Positions 15,953-23,364 of a DNA stretch of 45,966 nucleotides are shown in pieces. Within the stretch, counting starts at the first letter, position 1. Every line of letters begins with the position of its first letter. The position numbers and the translations under genes are program-made. The stretch lies in NCBI GenBank assembly GCA_035529895.1, contig DATKVV010000062.1:1-45966 (forward strand). The letters are read 5' to 3'. The notes below the pieces were generated by a model, which was given only the letters and a program-made list of their open reading frames with translations, had not been told where the DNA came from and made no database searches. The DNA is from JAUWKC01 sp035529895. Lineage in GTDB: Bacteria; Planctomycetota; Phycisphaerae; Sedimentisphaerales; Anaerobacaceae.

Positions 15953-17038
15953 TCAATTTTTCATGTATCCTTTTTCTTTGAAGAATTTAACTGCATTTTC
16001 CGGGTCGCCAAAGATTTTTGTCGCTGTCTGGGTAACAAATACCGAGGGTCGCTGCTTTGCCGTCCAGATGACGTACACTTCCTTGGCCGCCTCGTGAGCA
16101 TGCTGCAGTTCCCTTTCTACTCCGCTGGATATTGCCGCCCGCCCGCCCGGCAAAGTCGGGACAAAACTTATTATCATGTCCGACTGGTCGATCAGCATGA
16201 AGTCCCGCGCGTATGTCTGGCTGTTAATATCGCGTTCCACCTGCCGAATCTCTTCCAGGCTCAGGCGGATTGTCTGCCCAAGCGCTGCCAGCTCAACGAA
16301 CCCGGCGCCATCACGGGCCGCCTTCTTGGCGTAACTCGGCAGGTACGATTCTTCCAAATCGCCGGGGTCGAAGCAGATAAAGAATTGCTTCATCAGCTTT
16401 CGAAATTCGTCAATCTCCTGTCTGACCTCTTCCATATCGTCCACGTGGGTCATGGGGAAACTCAGGTATGCCTTTGGGTGCGAGCTGTCGAAGACAAGTC
16501 CATAGAATGCTTCGGCGGTATCCTCTTCTGCGCCGCGGGCGAGGCAGTAGAAGGGTATCCTGTCGTTAATGCCTTTGCACAGCATTTCCGTGCCGATGAT
16601 TTCTTCTTCGCGCCAGACGAGCAAATCTTTCAGGGTGTGTTCTATGGAGTGTTCATTGGCAAGTCGGGTGTGCAGGGCGGTGATGCCGTCGATAAGACAG
16701 ATATACATATCGGCGTTGAGCTGGCGCATCTGGTCGAAATCCACCGCCGGAAACAGGCCGTGCCGCCAGCGGAAAGTCGCGTGAGTATTGACAATCAGGT
16801 TGGGGGTCTTTCCGGCCTTGGCGATAATATCCTTGAAAACACTGCGTCGGAGCAGGTGCAGCCTTTTCATCGGTATATCGAGGATTTTGCCGTTCGGCAC
16901 ATCGGGGGCTTCGGCGTACATCATGTCGCCCACGTTGCACAGAAGCACCTCTTTACCTCTGTCGCCGGCCAGTTGACACACCTTTTGAAGGTAGCTCTTC
17001 TTGTCGAGGCCGACCACTCCTGTTACAACAACAACCAT
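15953..17038 (-). CDS. P-loop-like protein with deoxyribosyltransferase-like C-terminus
   Basis: A 361-residue protein I can only partly place. The N-terminus MVVVVTGVVGLDKKSYL aligns by eye with the VVTGVPGVGKTT loop of archaeal-type adenylate kinases, but Asp replaces the second glycine of the Walker A and Lys-Lys-Ser replaces G-K-T/S, so nucleotide binding may be altered. A middle region contains NTHATFRWRHGLFPAVD, resembling the AMP-binding part of such kinases. The C-terminal third (QSDMIISFVPTLPGGRAA, SSGVERELQHAHEAAKEVYVIW) resembles nucleoside 2-deoxyribosyltransferase-like folds that bind nucleotides. It is encoded between prfA and deoC. Function unknown; a nucleotide-related role is inference. 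Confidence 0.65.
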   Translation of the reverse strand: MVVVVTGVVGLDKKSYLQKVCQLAGDRGKEVLLCNVGDMMYAEAPDVPNGKILDIPMKRLHLLRRSVFKDIIAKAGKTPNLIVNTHATFRWRHGLFPAVDFDQMRQLNADMYICLIDGITALHTRLANEHSIEHTLKDLLVWREEEIIGTEMLCKGINDRIPFYCLARGAEEDTAEAFYGLVFDSSHPKAYLSFPMTHVDDMEEVRQEIDEFRKLMKQFFICFDPGDLEESYLPSYAKKAARDGAGFVELAALGQTIRLSLEEIRQVERDINSQTYARDFMLIDQSDMIISFVPTLPGGRAAISSGVERELQHAHEAAKEVYVIWTAKQRPSVFVTQTATKIFGDPENAVKFFKEKGYMKN

Positions 17039-17054
17039 TAGTTAATCCCTGGAA

Positions 17055-17160
17055 AAAGACACGGGACTCAAGACACACGACGCAGGTGTTGAGACTCAAA
17101 GCTCGAGTGGTGCGATTATTGAGTGGTCTTGTGTCTTTGGTCCTGAGTCTTGTGTCTTCA
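17055..17160. repeat. Inverted repeat between prfA and the P-loop-like gene
   Basis: Imperfect arms at 17055-17083 and 17128-17160 share AAGACAC and GGACTCA(A)GACAC in opposite orientation. On the coding (minus) strand the first arm begins at the prfA stop codon itself. Possible roles are attenuating structure or a mobile repeat; no T-run marks it as an intrinsic terminator. Confidence 0.55.
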
Positions 17161-18246
17161 AAGGTTTTTCAGTCTTTGCTGTCTGTCGTAATCTTTCAGC
17201 GCCGCAATCAGTTCACCCATATCGCCGGCCATTATCTTATCCAGGTTATGAAGCGACAAGTTGATTCTATGGTCGGTGATGCGGTTTTGCGGGAAATTAT
17301 ACGTCCTGATTTTTTCAGACCTGTCGCCTGAGCCGATCATGGTCTTTCGCTTGTAATCGCGCTCCGCTCTTTTCCTGCTCTGGTGATATTCGTAAAGCCT
17401 GCTTCTCAAAAGCCGCCAGGCTTTGGCGCGATTTTTGTGCTGACTCTTGTCATCCCGCATACTAACGGTAATTCCCGTTGGAGTATGCTCGAGCTTGATG
17501 GCACTGCTCACTTTATTGACGTTCTGTCCGCCCGGCCCGCTTGCCCTGCTGACGTGCTCGACAACATCATCAGGGTTTATTTGAACATCGATTTCCTCCG
17601 GCTCAGGAAGGACCGCCACCGTTGCCGCAGACGTATGAATTCTGCCCTGCGACTCGGTTACCGGCACTCGCTGCACACGGTGCCCTCCGCCCTCGTAGCC
17701 CAGTTCGGACCATACCCCCGGTCCTTTGACGCTGAATATGACTTCGCGAAAGCCGCCCATTTCCGCGACGCTAAAGTCGAGCTGTTCCACCCTCCATTTT
17801 CGGTCTTCAGCGTATTTTACGTACATATTGTATAAATCGCGCGCGAACAGAGCCGCCTCTTCGCCGCCGGTGCCGGCCCTTATTTCCATTATCACCGAAT
17901 CCACCGTTGCGTCATCGGCCATCACAAGGGTGCTCTCGATTTCCGCCAGCAGAGCGTTTCTCTTGGCTTCAAGCTGTCGGATTTCCTCGTTTGCCATCGC
18001 CGCGAAATCGCTGTCAACGGTGCTGTCCTTCAGAATTTCTCCGGCGTCTTCGATGCCTGCCGCGGCTGTTTTATATTCACGGTATTTTGTGACCACGTCC
18101 TTAAGTTTGGCCTGCTCTTTGGACAGCTTTATCAGTCTGGCCGAATCCCGTGCGACGGCAGGGTCGGCAATCTGTTTTCCGATTTCGTCGTAGCGATGCT
18201 CCAGCTCATCGAGTTTTGCCAACAGGCTGCTCTTTTGTTCAGCCAT
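17158..18246 (-). CDS. prfA: Peptide chain release factor 1
   Basis: RF1, which recognises UAG and UAA stop codons on the ribosome and triggers peptidyl-tRNA hydrolysis. The 362-residue length is standard. Visible hallmarks are EIRAGTGGEEAALFA (121-135), the stop-codon-reading tripeptide P-V-T at 195-197 (RF1-type; RF2 has S-P-F), and the catalytic GGQ at 239-241 in SGPGGQNVNK. It follows rpmE in the same direction, a frequent arrangement in bacteria; the usual methyltransferase gene prmC is not adjacent. The Shine-Dalgarno upstream of the ATG at 18246 is weak. Confidence 0.96.
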   Translation of the reverse strand: MAEQKSSLLAKLDELEHRYDEIGKQIADPAVARDSARLIKLSKEQAKLKDVVTKYREYKTAAAGIEDAGEILKDSTVDSDFAAMANEEIRQLEAKRNALLAEIESTLVMADDATVDSVIMEIRAGTGGEEAALFARDLYNMYVKYAEDRKWRVEQLDFSVAEMGGFREVIFSVKGPGVWSELGYEGGGHRVQRVPVTESQGRIHTSAATVAVLPEPEEIDVQINPDDVVEHVSRASGPGGQNVNKVSSAIKLEHTPTGITVSMRDDKSQHKNRAKAWRLLRSRLYEYHQSRKRAERDYKRKTMIGSGDRSEKIRTYNFPQNRITDHRINLSLHNLDKIMAGDMGELIAALKDYDRQQRLKNL

Positions 18247-18263
18247 AAGTATTGACTCTCTAA

Positions 18264-18348
18264 AACAAAAATAGCGAATAGCAGATTATGAGTGCATACG
18301 TTCTCCCTCGTGTTCCTGCTGCACCTTGTGCGCTAAACGCTATTGTTT
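18264..18348. repeat. ATAGCG-type inverted repeat between rpmE and prfA
   Basis: Arms around 18264-18283 and 18330-18348 share AAACAA and ATAGCG...TAGC units in opposite orientation. One arm overlaps the rpmE stop codon. The units match those at the pabB-pabC junction, indicating a dispersed repeat family. Confidence 0.5.
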
Positions 18349-18576
18349 CGTTTGCTCTTTCTTGGTTTTCTTAAAGTACTCAGTGCCGTATTTCTTCTGG
18401 AACCGTTCTATTCGGCCGGCGGTATCGATGTATTTCTGCTTGCCCGTATAGAACGGGTGGCACACGGAACATATTTCCGCGTGGATTTCCTTGGCCGTAC
18501 TGCGGGTCTCGAACGTATTGCCGCAGCCGCAGTGAACGACCACCCTATGATATTCCGGATGTATTGCCTTCTTCAT
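18340..18576 (-). CDS. rpmE: 50S ribosomal protein bL31 (zinc type)
   Basis: Ribosomal protein L31 (78 residues) of the large subunit. The start MKKAIHPEYH is the family N-terminus, and Cys16, Cys18, Cys36 and Cys39 form the zinc-binding set of the C+ form, which acts also as a zinc reserve in bacteria. GGGAG lies about ten bases before the ATG at 18576. The C-terminal tail (YFKKTKKEQTKQ) is lysine rich. It is the first gene of the minus-strand run leading to scpB, with prfA next. Confidence 0.96.
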   Translation of the reverse strand: MKKAIHPEYHRVVVHCGCGNTFETRSTAKEIHAEICSVCHPFYTGKQKYIDTAGRIERFQKKYGTEYFKKTKKEQTKQ

Positions 18577-18709
18577 AACGTTATACTCCCAGCATCTTAA
18601 ACGCCATATTATACCGGTACTGACCGATACTTCAAAGAGATTTTTTGCAATTGTGCGAAATAGGCGGCTCCGAAGGGCAAGACCGGTTGCCAAGACAGAG
18701 ATTTTTTGC

Positions 18710-18738
18710 TTGACCGACCCTTCCGTTATGGGTTAAAA
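18710..18738 (+). promoter_or_regulatory. Possible promoter for the EIIA-CBS/transporter operon
   Basis: TTGACC (18710-18715) and TTAAAA (18733-18738) are separated by 17 bases, 132 bases upstream of the EIIA-CBS start. The -10 match is moderate. This lies in the divergent region (18577-18870) with rpmE on the other strand; no gene is seen there. Confidence 0.35.
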
Positions 18739-18870
18739 GTGCAGCTTTTACGAGACGTCCAGTAAAGAAGCGATGTTGAAATCAATTGCGTTTCTTGTGG
18801 CGTATCTGAAATGCCGCGAGAGTGCGTATGCCTGTTATTTCAGTATCCTCTCGCCCGGAGGTAGAAGCTT

Positions 18871-19800
18871 ATGCCCAAAAAGAACAACGGCATCCGGTTT
18901 TCATCGCTTTTTCAGCCCGCACAGGTTATCTGCCGGACCCAACAGACCGACCGCGACGCGATATTACTCGACCTGCTTCGGCTGCTGGCTTATGAGCACG
19001 GGATAGGAAATGTTGATGAGGCATACCAGGCGGTGCTGGCCCGGGAAAATGAAATACCGACTATTGTCGGCCCCGGCATTGCCATGCCACACGCACGCCT
19101 TGAGGCCATCGACAGCATTGTGGTGGGGGTCGCTACATCCGAAAAAGGGATAATATACGACCGCAAAAAGACTGACAACCCCATTAAGCTTATAATTCTC
19201 ACCCTCGTGCCGAAAGCCGCCCCCGGCGCGTACCTTCAGGCCATCAGTTCTCTGGCGAAGATTTGCCAGGACCCGTCCACGGCTGAGGTGGTCGCAGGTC
19301 TTGCCGATGCCGAAAAGGTCTGGAGTTTTTTCGAGCAGGGCGGTTTGAACCTCCCGGACCATTTGAGCGCACGCGATATTATGGAGCCTGTAACCCTCAA
19401 GCTCCAGGAGCAGGATACTCTCGAACGCGCCATCGATATGTTTGTTCGTCACGGACTGAATGAGCTGCCCGTGCTCGACAAGGACGGCGACCTGATCGGA
19501 GTCGTATCAACCTATGAGTTTCTGCGTGTGTGTCTGCCCGACTACGTGCTGTGGATGGAAGACCTTACCCCCATAATGAACTTCCAGCCGTTCGCAGAAA
19601 TCCTCCGCAAAGAAAGCAAGACCTGGCTGACCGAGATTATGACCAGCGAGTATGCAATCGTCGAGGAGACCGCACCGGCCGTTCAGGTCGCCAAGGAAAT
19701 CACCCGACAGCACGCCGACCGCGCTTACGTGGTACGGGGCAAAAAGCTTGTGGGTATTGTCTCGCTGGCGACGTTTCTAAGTAAAATCCTTCGGGAGTAA
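18871..19800 (+). CDS. PTS EIIA (fructose/mannitol/NtrN type) fused to CBS-domain pair
   Basis: Cytoplasmic regulator of 309 residues. Residues about 10-150 match the PTS EIIA-2 fold with the phosphorylatable histidine in GIAMPHARL (His74); residues about 156-309 form two CBS motifs (ARDIMEPVTLKL...LPVLDKDGDLIGVVSTYEF and EIMTSEYAIVEE...GKKLVGIVSLATF). No EIIB or EIIC sugar-transport domains are nearby, so it is likely a regulatory rather than sugar-transporting EIIA. It lies two bases upstream of an ArsB/NhaD-type ion transporter gene, so the natural inference is control of that transporter by phosphorylation and adenine nucleotides. GGAGG lies nine bases before the ATG. Confidence 0.9.
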   Translation: MPKKNNGIRFSSLFQPAQVICRTQQTDRDAILLDLLRLLAYEHGIGNVDEAYQAVLARENEIPTIVGPGIAMPHARLEAIDSIVVGVATSEKGIIYDRKKTDNPIKLIILTLVPKAAPGAYLQAISSLAKICQDPSTAEVVAGLADAEKVWSFFEQGGLNLPDHLSARDIMEPVTLKLQEQDTLERAIDMFVRHGLNELPVLDKDGDLIGVVSTYEFLRVCLPDYVLWMEDLTPIMNFQPFAEILRKESKTWLTEIMTSEYAIVEETAPAVQVAKEITRQHADRAYVVRGKKLVGIVSLATFLSKILRE

Positions 19801-19802
19801 GT

Positions 19803-21419
19803 ATGTTTCTGACACATAACAAGAAAGATGTGGTTCAAGTCGGCACGCGGGCGCTCGTCATGCTCGCAGTCAGCGTCCTTGTGGGCCTGCTGGCATATTC
19901 CGTCGGCCTTGACCGACAGCAGGTTATTTCATCGTCGATTTTCATTGTTATAATTATGGCCACCCTTCTATTCTGGAAGTTCCGCCTGGCCATAGCTTTT
20001 GTGGGAATCGGCGCCCTGATGGGAACCAACGTTCTGACCCTCCCCACTTTTATTCGTGAATGTAAACTGGACGTGATACTGTTTCTGGTCGGTATGATGG
20101 TGACTGTCGGGGTGCTTAAGGAGTTGGGCCTTTTCACCTGGATTATTCAGTGCGTCATAGGGCTTGGCAGCATCACCGGCCCAAGGTTCGTGGTGATAAT
20201 CGTTTTTCTCGGCGCGCTTATGGCCTGCGCAGTTGATGAGGTCACCTCCATAGTGTTTGTCGCCACTCTTATATTTCAGGTCTGTGACACTCTGAAGGTT
20301 CGTCCCATACCTTTCATCATCATCGCCGTCCTGGGGACAAACATCGGCTCCAGCGGAACCATGCTGGGCAACCCCGTCGGCATTGTAATCGGCCAAAACG
20401 CCTCGCCGCCTCTGAGCTTTGCAGACTTTCTGGTCTGGTCCTTCCCCATTATGCTGGTGACGCTTTCGGTCTCGCTTTGCGTCCTGATGTACTGGTTCAG
20501 GCGCGACATTCGCCTGCTCTCCGAGCGCTTGGACGCCCGACGCGAAATGGGGCTGGGGTTGGGGCCGCTCGTCGAGGTGCCGTACAAGCGCGCGTTTGCC
20601 ATTCTCGTGGGTATGATTTCCTTTATCGCTCTGCACCATCAGCTTGAACACTGGCTTGGCTTGGCGCCGAACACCGTATTGATTGTGGCTCCGCTGGTGA
20701 TTGCCGGCCTGCTGATGCTCTGGCGGCATGAACGCTCGCGCCATTACATCGAATCGGATGTCGAATGGTGGACGCTCCTTTTCTTTATGATGCTCTTTGC
20801 CGTGGCCGGCACCCTCGAAGAAACCCGCGTCACCGCCCGAATCGCCGGTTATTTTCAGCAGGTTTTCGGCGACCGCCTGTCCGTCCTGACGCCCGTGATT
20901 ATCGGGATTTCCGCCGTCGGCTCGGCTTTTGTCGACAACATAGTTTTTGTTGCGGCTTTTATGCCGATTGTCAATAAACTTGACCAGACCCCTCTGCTCT
21001 GGGCACTTCTGCAGGGTACATGCCTCGGCGGCAACATAACCATGATTGGCTCGACCGCCAATATTGTCGCGCTGGGCATGCTCGAAAAACGCTACCGCAC
21101 ACATATTCATTTTTTCGAGTGGCTCAAGGTAGGCGCCGTAGTGGGCCTTGTCTCCTGCCTGATTGCCTGGGCCGGCATCGCGGTTCTTTCGCCCTATATG
21201 CCCACCGCGGCCGAACGCCGCCAAAAGCGGTTATCCCATCAGCAGGCTTACACGCCGCCTCGCCAGACAAAGGGTAGTTCAGTACAGCCTCCTGACCCAA
21301 ACGATGCGTTCGGCAGGCAGACTCTTGACGAGAAAGACTTTCCCGTCAGCTCCCTTACCCTTACACCGTTGGCGGGGCCGGCGGCCCGGTCTTATCTCAG
21401 TACCCATCTCTACGAGTAG
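19803..21419 (+). CDS. ArsB/NhaD-type ion transporter (IT superfamily)
   Basis: Integral membrane transporter of 538 residues with 11-12 hydrophobic segments. Family features are VGMMVTVGVLKELGLF, ACAVDEVTSIVFVATL, a first hairpin-like GTNIGSSGTMLGNPVGI and a second GNITMIGSTANIVALGML, which match Na+/H+ antiporters of the NhaD/ArsB group; citrate, arsenite or other anion substrates are possible within the superfamily. The last about 70 residues after SPYMPTAAERRQ are a soluble, proline-rich tail without known motif. Tight spacing (two bases) behind the EIIA-CBS gene indicates co-translation and a likely regulated pair. Confidence 0.85.
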   Translation: MFLTHNKKDVVQVGTRALVMLAVSVLVGLLAYSVGLDRQQVISSSIFIVIIMATLLFWKFRLAIAFVGIGALMGTNVLTLPTFIRECKLDVILFLVGMMVTVGVLKELGLFTWIIQCVIGLGSITGPRFVVIIVFLGALMACAVDEVTSIVFVATLIFQVCDTLKVRPIPFIIIAVLGTNIGSSGTMLGNPVGIVIGQNASPPLSFADFLVWSFPIMLVTLSVSLCVLMYWFRRDIRLLSERLDARREMGLGLGPLVEVPYKRAFAILVGMISFIALHHQLEHWLGLAPNTVLIVAPLVIAGLLMLWRHERSRHYIESDVEWWTLLFFMMLFAVAGTLEETRVTARIAGYFQQVFGDRLSVLTPVIIGISAVGSAFVDNIVFVAAFMPIVNKLDQTPLLWALLQGTCLGGNITMIGSTANIVALGMLEKRYRTHIHFFEWLKVGAVVGLVSCLIAWAGIAVLSPYMPTAAERRQKRLSHQQAYTPPRQTKGSSVQPPDPNDAFGRQTLDEKDFPVSSLTLTPLAGPAARSYLSTHLYE

Positions 21420-21430
21420 GAACAAAGCCA

Positions 21431-21532
21431 TTAGTCGACAAACTGCTTCAGGTCAACCCGCAGCCGCGTCGGTTCACCTGTCAGAAAGCCGTCCTCCGAA
21501 AGCGTGCGGTTGGCCCGTGCCTTATAGCTCAC
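21431..21532 (-). pseudogene. Possible C-terminal gene remnant
   Basis: On the minus strand a 33-codon frame ending in TAA reads protein-like (NRTLSEDGFLTGEPTRLRVD then LKQFVD), while the same frame is closed by stops immediately upstream. This suggests the surviving tail of a decayed gene, although chance cannot be excluded. I do not recognise the family. It fills part of the 247-base gap between the ion transporter and the isomerase-like gene. Confidence 0.25.
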
Positions 21533-21666
21533 GTCCTAAAATCAATCCTGAAATCCTAAAAACACACCATTTTTTTTCGGAAACTTTGAAGCCGCCCTTG
21601 TTTTCAATCGATACTAATATGGATGTAGAAGGGTAAACTCTATGAGCCCCGTGTGGAGATGACACG

Positions 21667-22467
21667 ATGCACATTAGGTATGCTGTGTCCACGATGGTGT
21701 TTTGGGGAAGGGAGGACCCTCTTTCCTTTGAGCAGGAATGTCTGTTTCTCAAGTCTCTGGGTTTCGGCGTGGAGTTACTGCCCACCATAAAAGGCCACAG
21801 CGAGTGTCGTTACCAGAGGCGCAATTGGCCCCGCCTCGTCGAAGCTACACGGGGTATGCTCGTTTGCATGCGTTCCCGCAGTGATAAGCCGACACTGGAG
21901 CAGTGGAATGAGCAAATCGAGTGTGCCAGGCTGCTTGGTGCAAACATTGTTGCCGACCTGCGCAGTCTGCACATCTGGGGTGATTCACAGGCTGACGGCT
22001 GGGATTTTGCCGGCGAAGTAGTCGAGCTGGCCGAACAAAACGGTGTCAAGTTGTGCCTCGAAACCGGTCAATTACCCGTGCTTAAGCGTGCGGGCAAAAA
22101 ATTTGATTCGATAATGTATTGCCTGGACACCGGCTATGCCAATGTGGACCTCAGATATACCTTCACTCGCTATGTGGATGATTTGGCTGACAGGGTCGCC
22201 CATCTGCATTTGACGGACAATTACGGCCAGACCGATGACCACGAGCCGCCGGGCTTGCGGGGAGGCATACCGCGCGAGGATTGGGATTATCTGCTGAACG
22301 CTTTGCGCAAGTACGATAATGATGTGGTTGGTTCGTTTGAGATGGGCCCCTGTATGCCGGCAGTGATGCTGCGCCAGGCCAGCGAGTTTCTGTTTGACAC
22401 ATTGAACTGGCCTAACCGACCGCAAAACCACGCCCCCAATGGTGGTTTAGGCTACAATCTCGTGTAG
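21667..22467 (+). CDS. Sugar phosphate isomerase/epimerase-like TIM barrel
   Basis: Cytoplasmic protein (266 residues) of the xylose isomerase-like TIM-barrel (AP endonuclease family 2) group. Metal-site-like patterns occur in order: LCLETGQLPVL (Glu), CLDTGYANV (Asp), VAHLHLTDNYGQTDDH (His and Asp) and GSFEMGPC (Glu) near the C-terminus. The family catalyses isomerisation or epimerisation of sugars and inositols; the substrate here is not readable. GGAG nine bases before the ATG supports the start. It is probably a single-gene unit, followed by an intrinsic terminator at 22528-22566. Confidence 0.8.
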   Translation: MHIRYAVSTMVFWGREDPLSFEQECLFLKSLGFGVELLPTIKGHSECRYQRRNWPRLVEATRGMLVCMRSRSDKPTLEQWNEQIECARLLGANIVADLRSLHIWGDSQADGWDFAGEVVELAEQNGVKLCLETGQLPVLKRAGKKFDSIMYCLDTGYANVDLRYTFTRYVDDLADRVAHLHLTDNYGQTDDHEPPGLRGGIPREDWDYLLNALRKYDNDVVGSFEMGPCMPAVMLRQASEFLFDTLNWPNRPQNHAPNGGLGYNLV

Positions 22468-22527
22468 CAAACTCAGGGTTTCACTACAAACTTGCCCCCC
22501 TCGTTTCCGAGGTGGTTAAATATAGAT

Positions 22528-22566
22528 AAGGGCCAGGAGCAGAAAATCACCTGGCCCTTTATTTTT
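22528..22566 (+). terminator. Intrinsic terminator after the isomerase-like gene
   Basis: AAGGGCCAGG (22528-22537) pairs perfectly with CCTGGCCCTT (22550-22559) around a 12-base loop, followed by T-A-TTTTT. It lies 61 bases after the isomerase-like stop codon. Confidence 0.8.
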
Positions 22567-22641
22567 GTCGCACATACCTGTGCAGGAACTTGCCCTGCAG
22601 AACGCCTGCTCGGCAGCACAGCTTCGATATTCACCCAAATG

Positions 22642-22683
22642 AAAAAGGCGATGGGGCTGTGTGTACTCCCTTCGCCTTTATTT
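22642..22683. terminator. Bidirectional hairpin terminator candidate
   Basis: AAAGGCGA (22644-22651) pairs with TCGCCTTT (22672-22679), with additional GGGG/CTCCC pairing inside; T-rich runs follow on both strands. It lies between the convergent isomerase-like and glycine-zipper lipoprotein genes and can serve the latter. Confidence 0.55.
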
Positions 22684-22759
22684 CTTGTCTCTTCTTGGCC
22701 GTCCTCTGCCAGGGCAAGAGGGGTCTTTACCGTCCTGCGGCTACTTGCTTTGCGCGTTG

Positions 22760-23170
22760 TTAAAAGCCGTACACCGGCTTGAGTTGTTCTTGCGTTGGCA
22801 GCGTTTCGTAGTACTCGCCTCTCGGGCCGACGTACCCGGCGCCTTGTTTCGTCAGCTTCACGGGAATCTTGGAGCCGTTGCTGTTTGTAATCCAGACCGT
22901 AACGGTGTTCATCTCCTGGCGGATGCTATCTCTTTCGGCTGCTGTTTTTTTCTTGTCCTGCTCGTTGCCTATCATATAGCCGGCGCCGCCGCCCACGGCC
23001 GCCCCAATCAGCGTCGATTCCGTATCTCGCCCCGCCAGTTGACCGATACCCGCGCCGGCCGCCGCACCAACTGCGGCCCCCGTTTGGGCGTCGCTCTCGC
23101 AGCCGCCGACAAGCACCAGACCCACACTTACAGCAACCGCCGCCAAAACCGCTACCAAACTTTTACTCAT
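22760..23170 (-). CDS. Glycine-zipper outer-membrane-type lipoprotein
   Basis: A 136-residue predicted lipoprotein. The signal peptide ends in the lipobox V-G-G-C (Cys24), followed by two glycine-zipper helices (GAAVGAAAGAGIGQLAG and LIGAAVGGGAGYMIG), a charged segment (NEQDKKKTAAERDS) and a short beta-rich C-terminal part (TVTVWITNSNGSKIPVKL, GYVGPRGEYYE). This layout fits glycine-zipper 2TM/YMGG-like envelope proteins, whose exact function is mostly unknown. It is transcribed divergently from dapB. A convincing Shine-Dalgarno (GGGAGG) lies just upstream of the ATG at 23170. Confidence 0.82.
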   Translation of the reverse strand: MSKSLVAVLAAVAVSVGLVLVGGCESDAQTGAAVGAAAGAGIGQLAGRDTESTLIGAAVGGGAGYMIGNEQDKKKTAAERDSIRQEMNTVTVWITNSNGSKIPVKLTKQGAGYVGPRGEYYETLPTQEQLKPVYGF

Positions 23171-23202
23171 TTTGCACCTCCCTTATCCTTGTCCTGAACA
23201 TA

Positions 23203-23236
23203 GACAGTGTAAAAACCGAGTTCACTGTCTTTACAC
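23203..23236. promoter_or_regulatory. Overlapping inverted repeats in the lipoprotein/dapB divergent region
   Basis: GACAGTG (23203-23209) pairs with CACTGTC (23223-23229), and the overlapping GTGTAAA (23207-23213) pairs with TTTACAC (23230-23236). These are mutually exclusive hairpins or an operator-like site in the lipoprotein leader. Regulator unknown. Confidence 0.4.
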
Positions 23237-23294
23237 ATTCTAAATCATTTTACCTTTACCTGCCTGAAATAATCAAGTCAATAATGCCTCGACC

Positions 23295-23323
23295 TTGTAA
23301 ATATACTTCGCTGCTGTTATATT
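23295..23323 (+). promoter_or_regulatory. Predicted dapB promoter
   Basis: TTGTAA (23295-23300) and TATATT (23318-23323; five of six to TATAAT) have a 17-base spacer. The dapB ATG lies 41 bases past the -10 box and has its own AAGGAG, giving a normal short leader. Confidence 0.5.
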
Positions 23324-23364
23324 TGTTCGGCGTTTTGGCCGCTTGAACTTGAAGGAGAAAAGCG

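Noticed and set aside
15941..17041. 366-codon plus-strand frame opposite the P-loop-like gene
   Set aside because: Antisense shadow; the minus-strand frame has coherent domain-like sequence and operon context.
19968..21224. 418-codon minus-strand frame opposite the ion transporter
   Set aside because: Histidine- and glycine-rich translation without motifs, antisense to a well-supported membrane protein gene.
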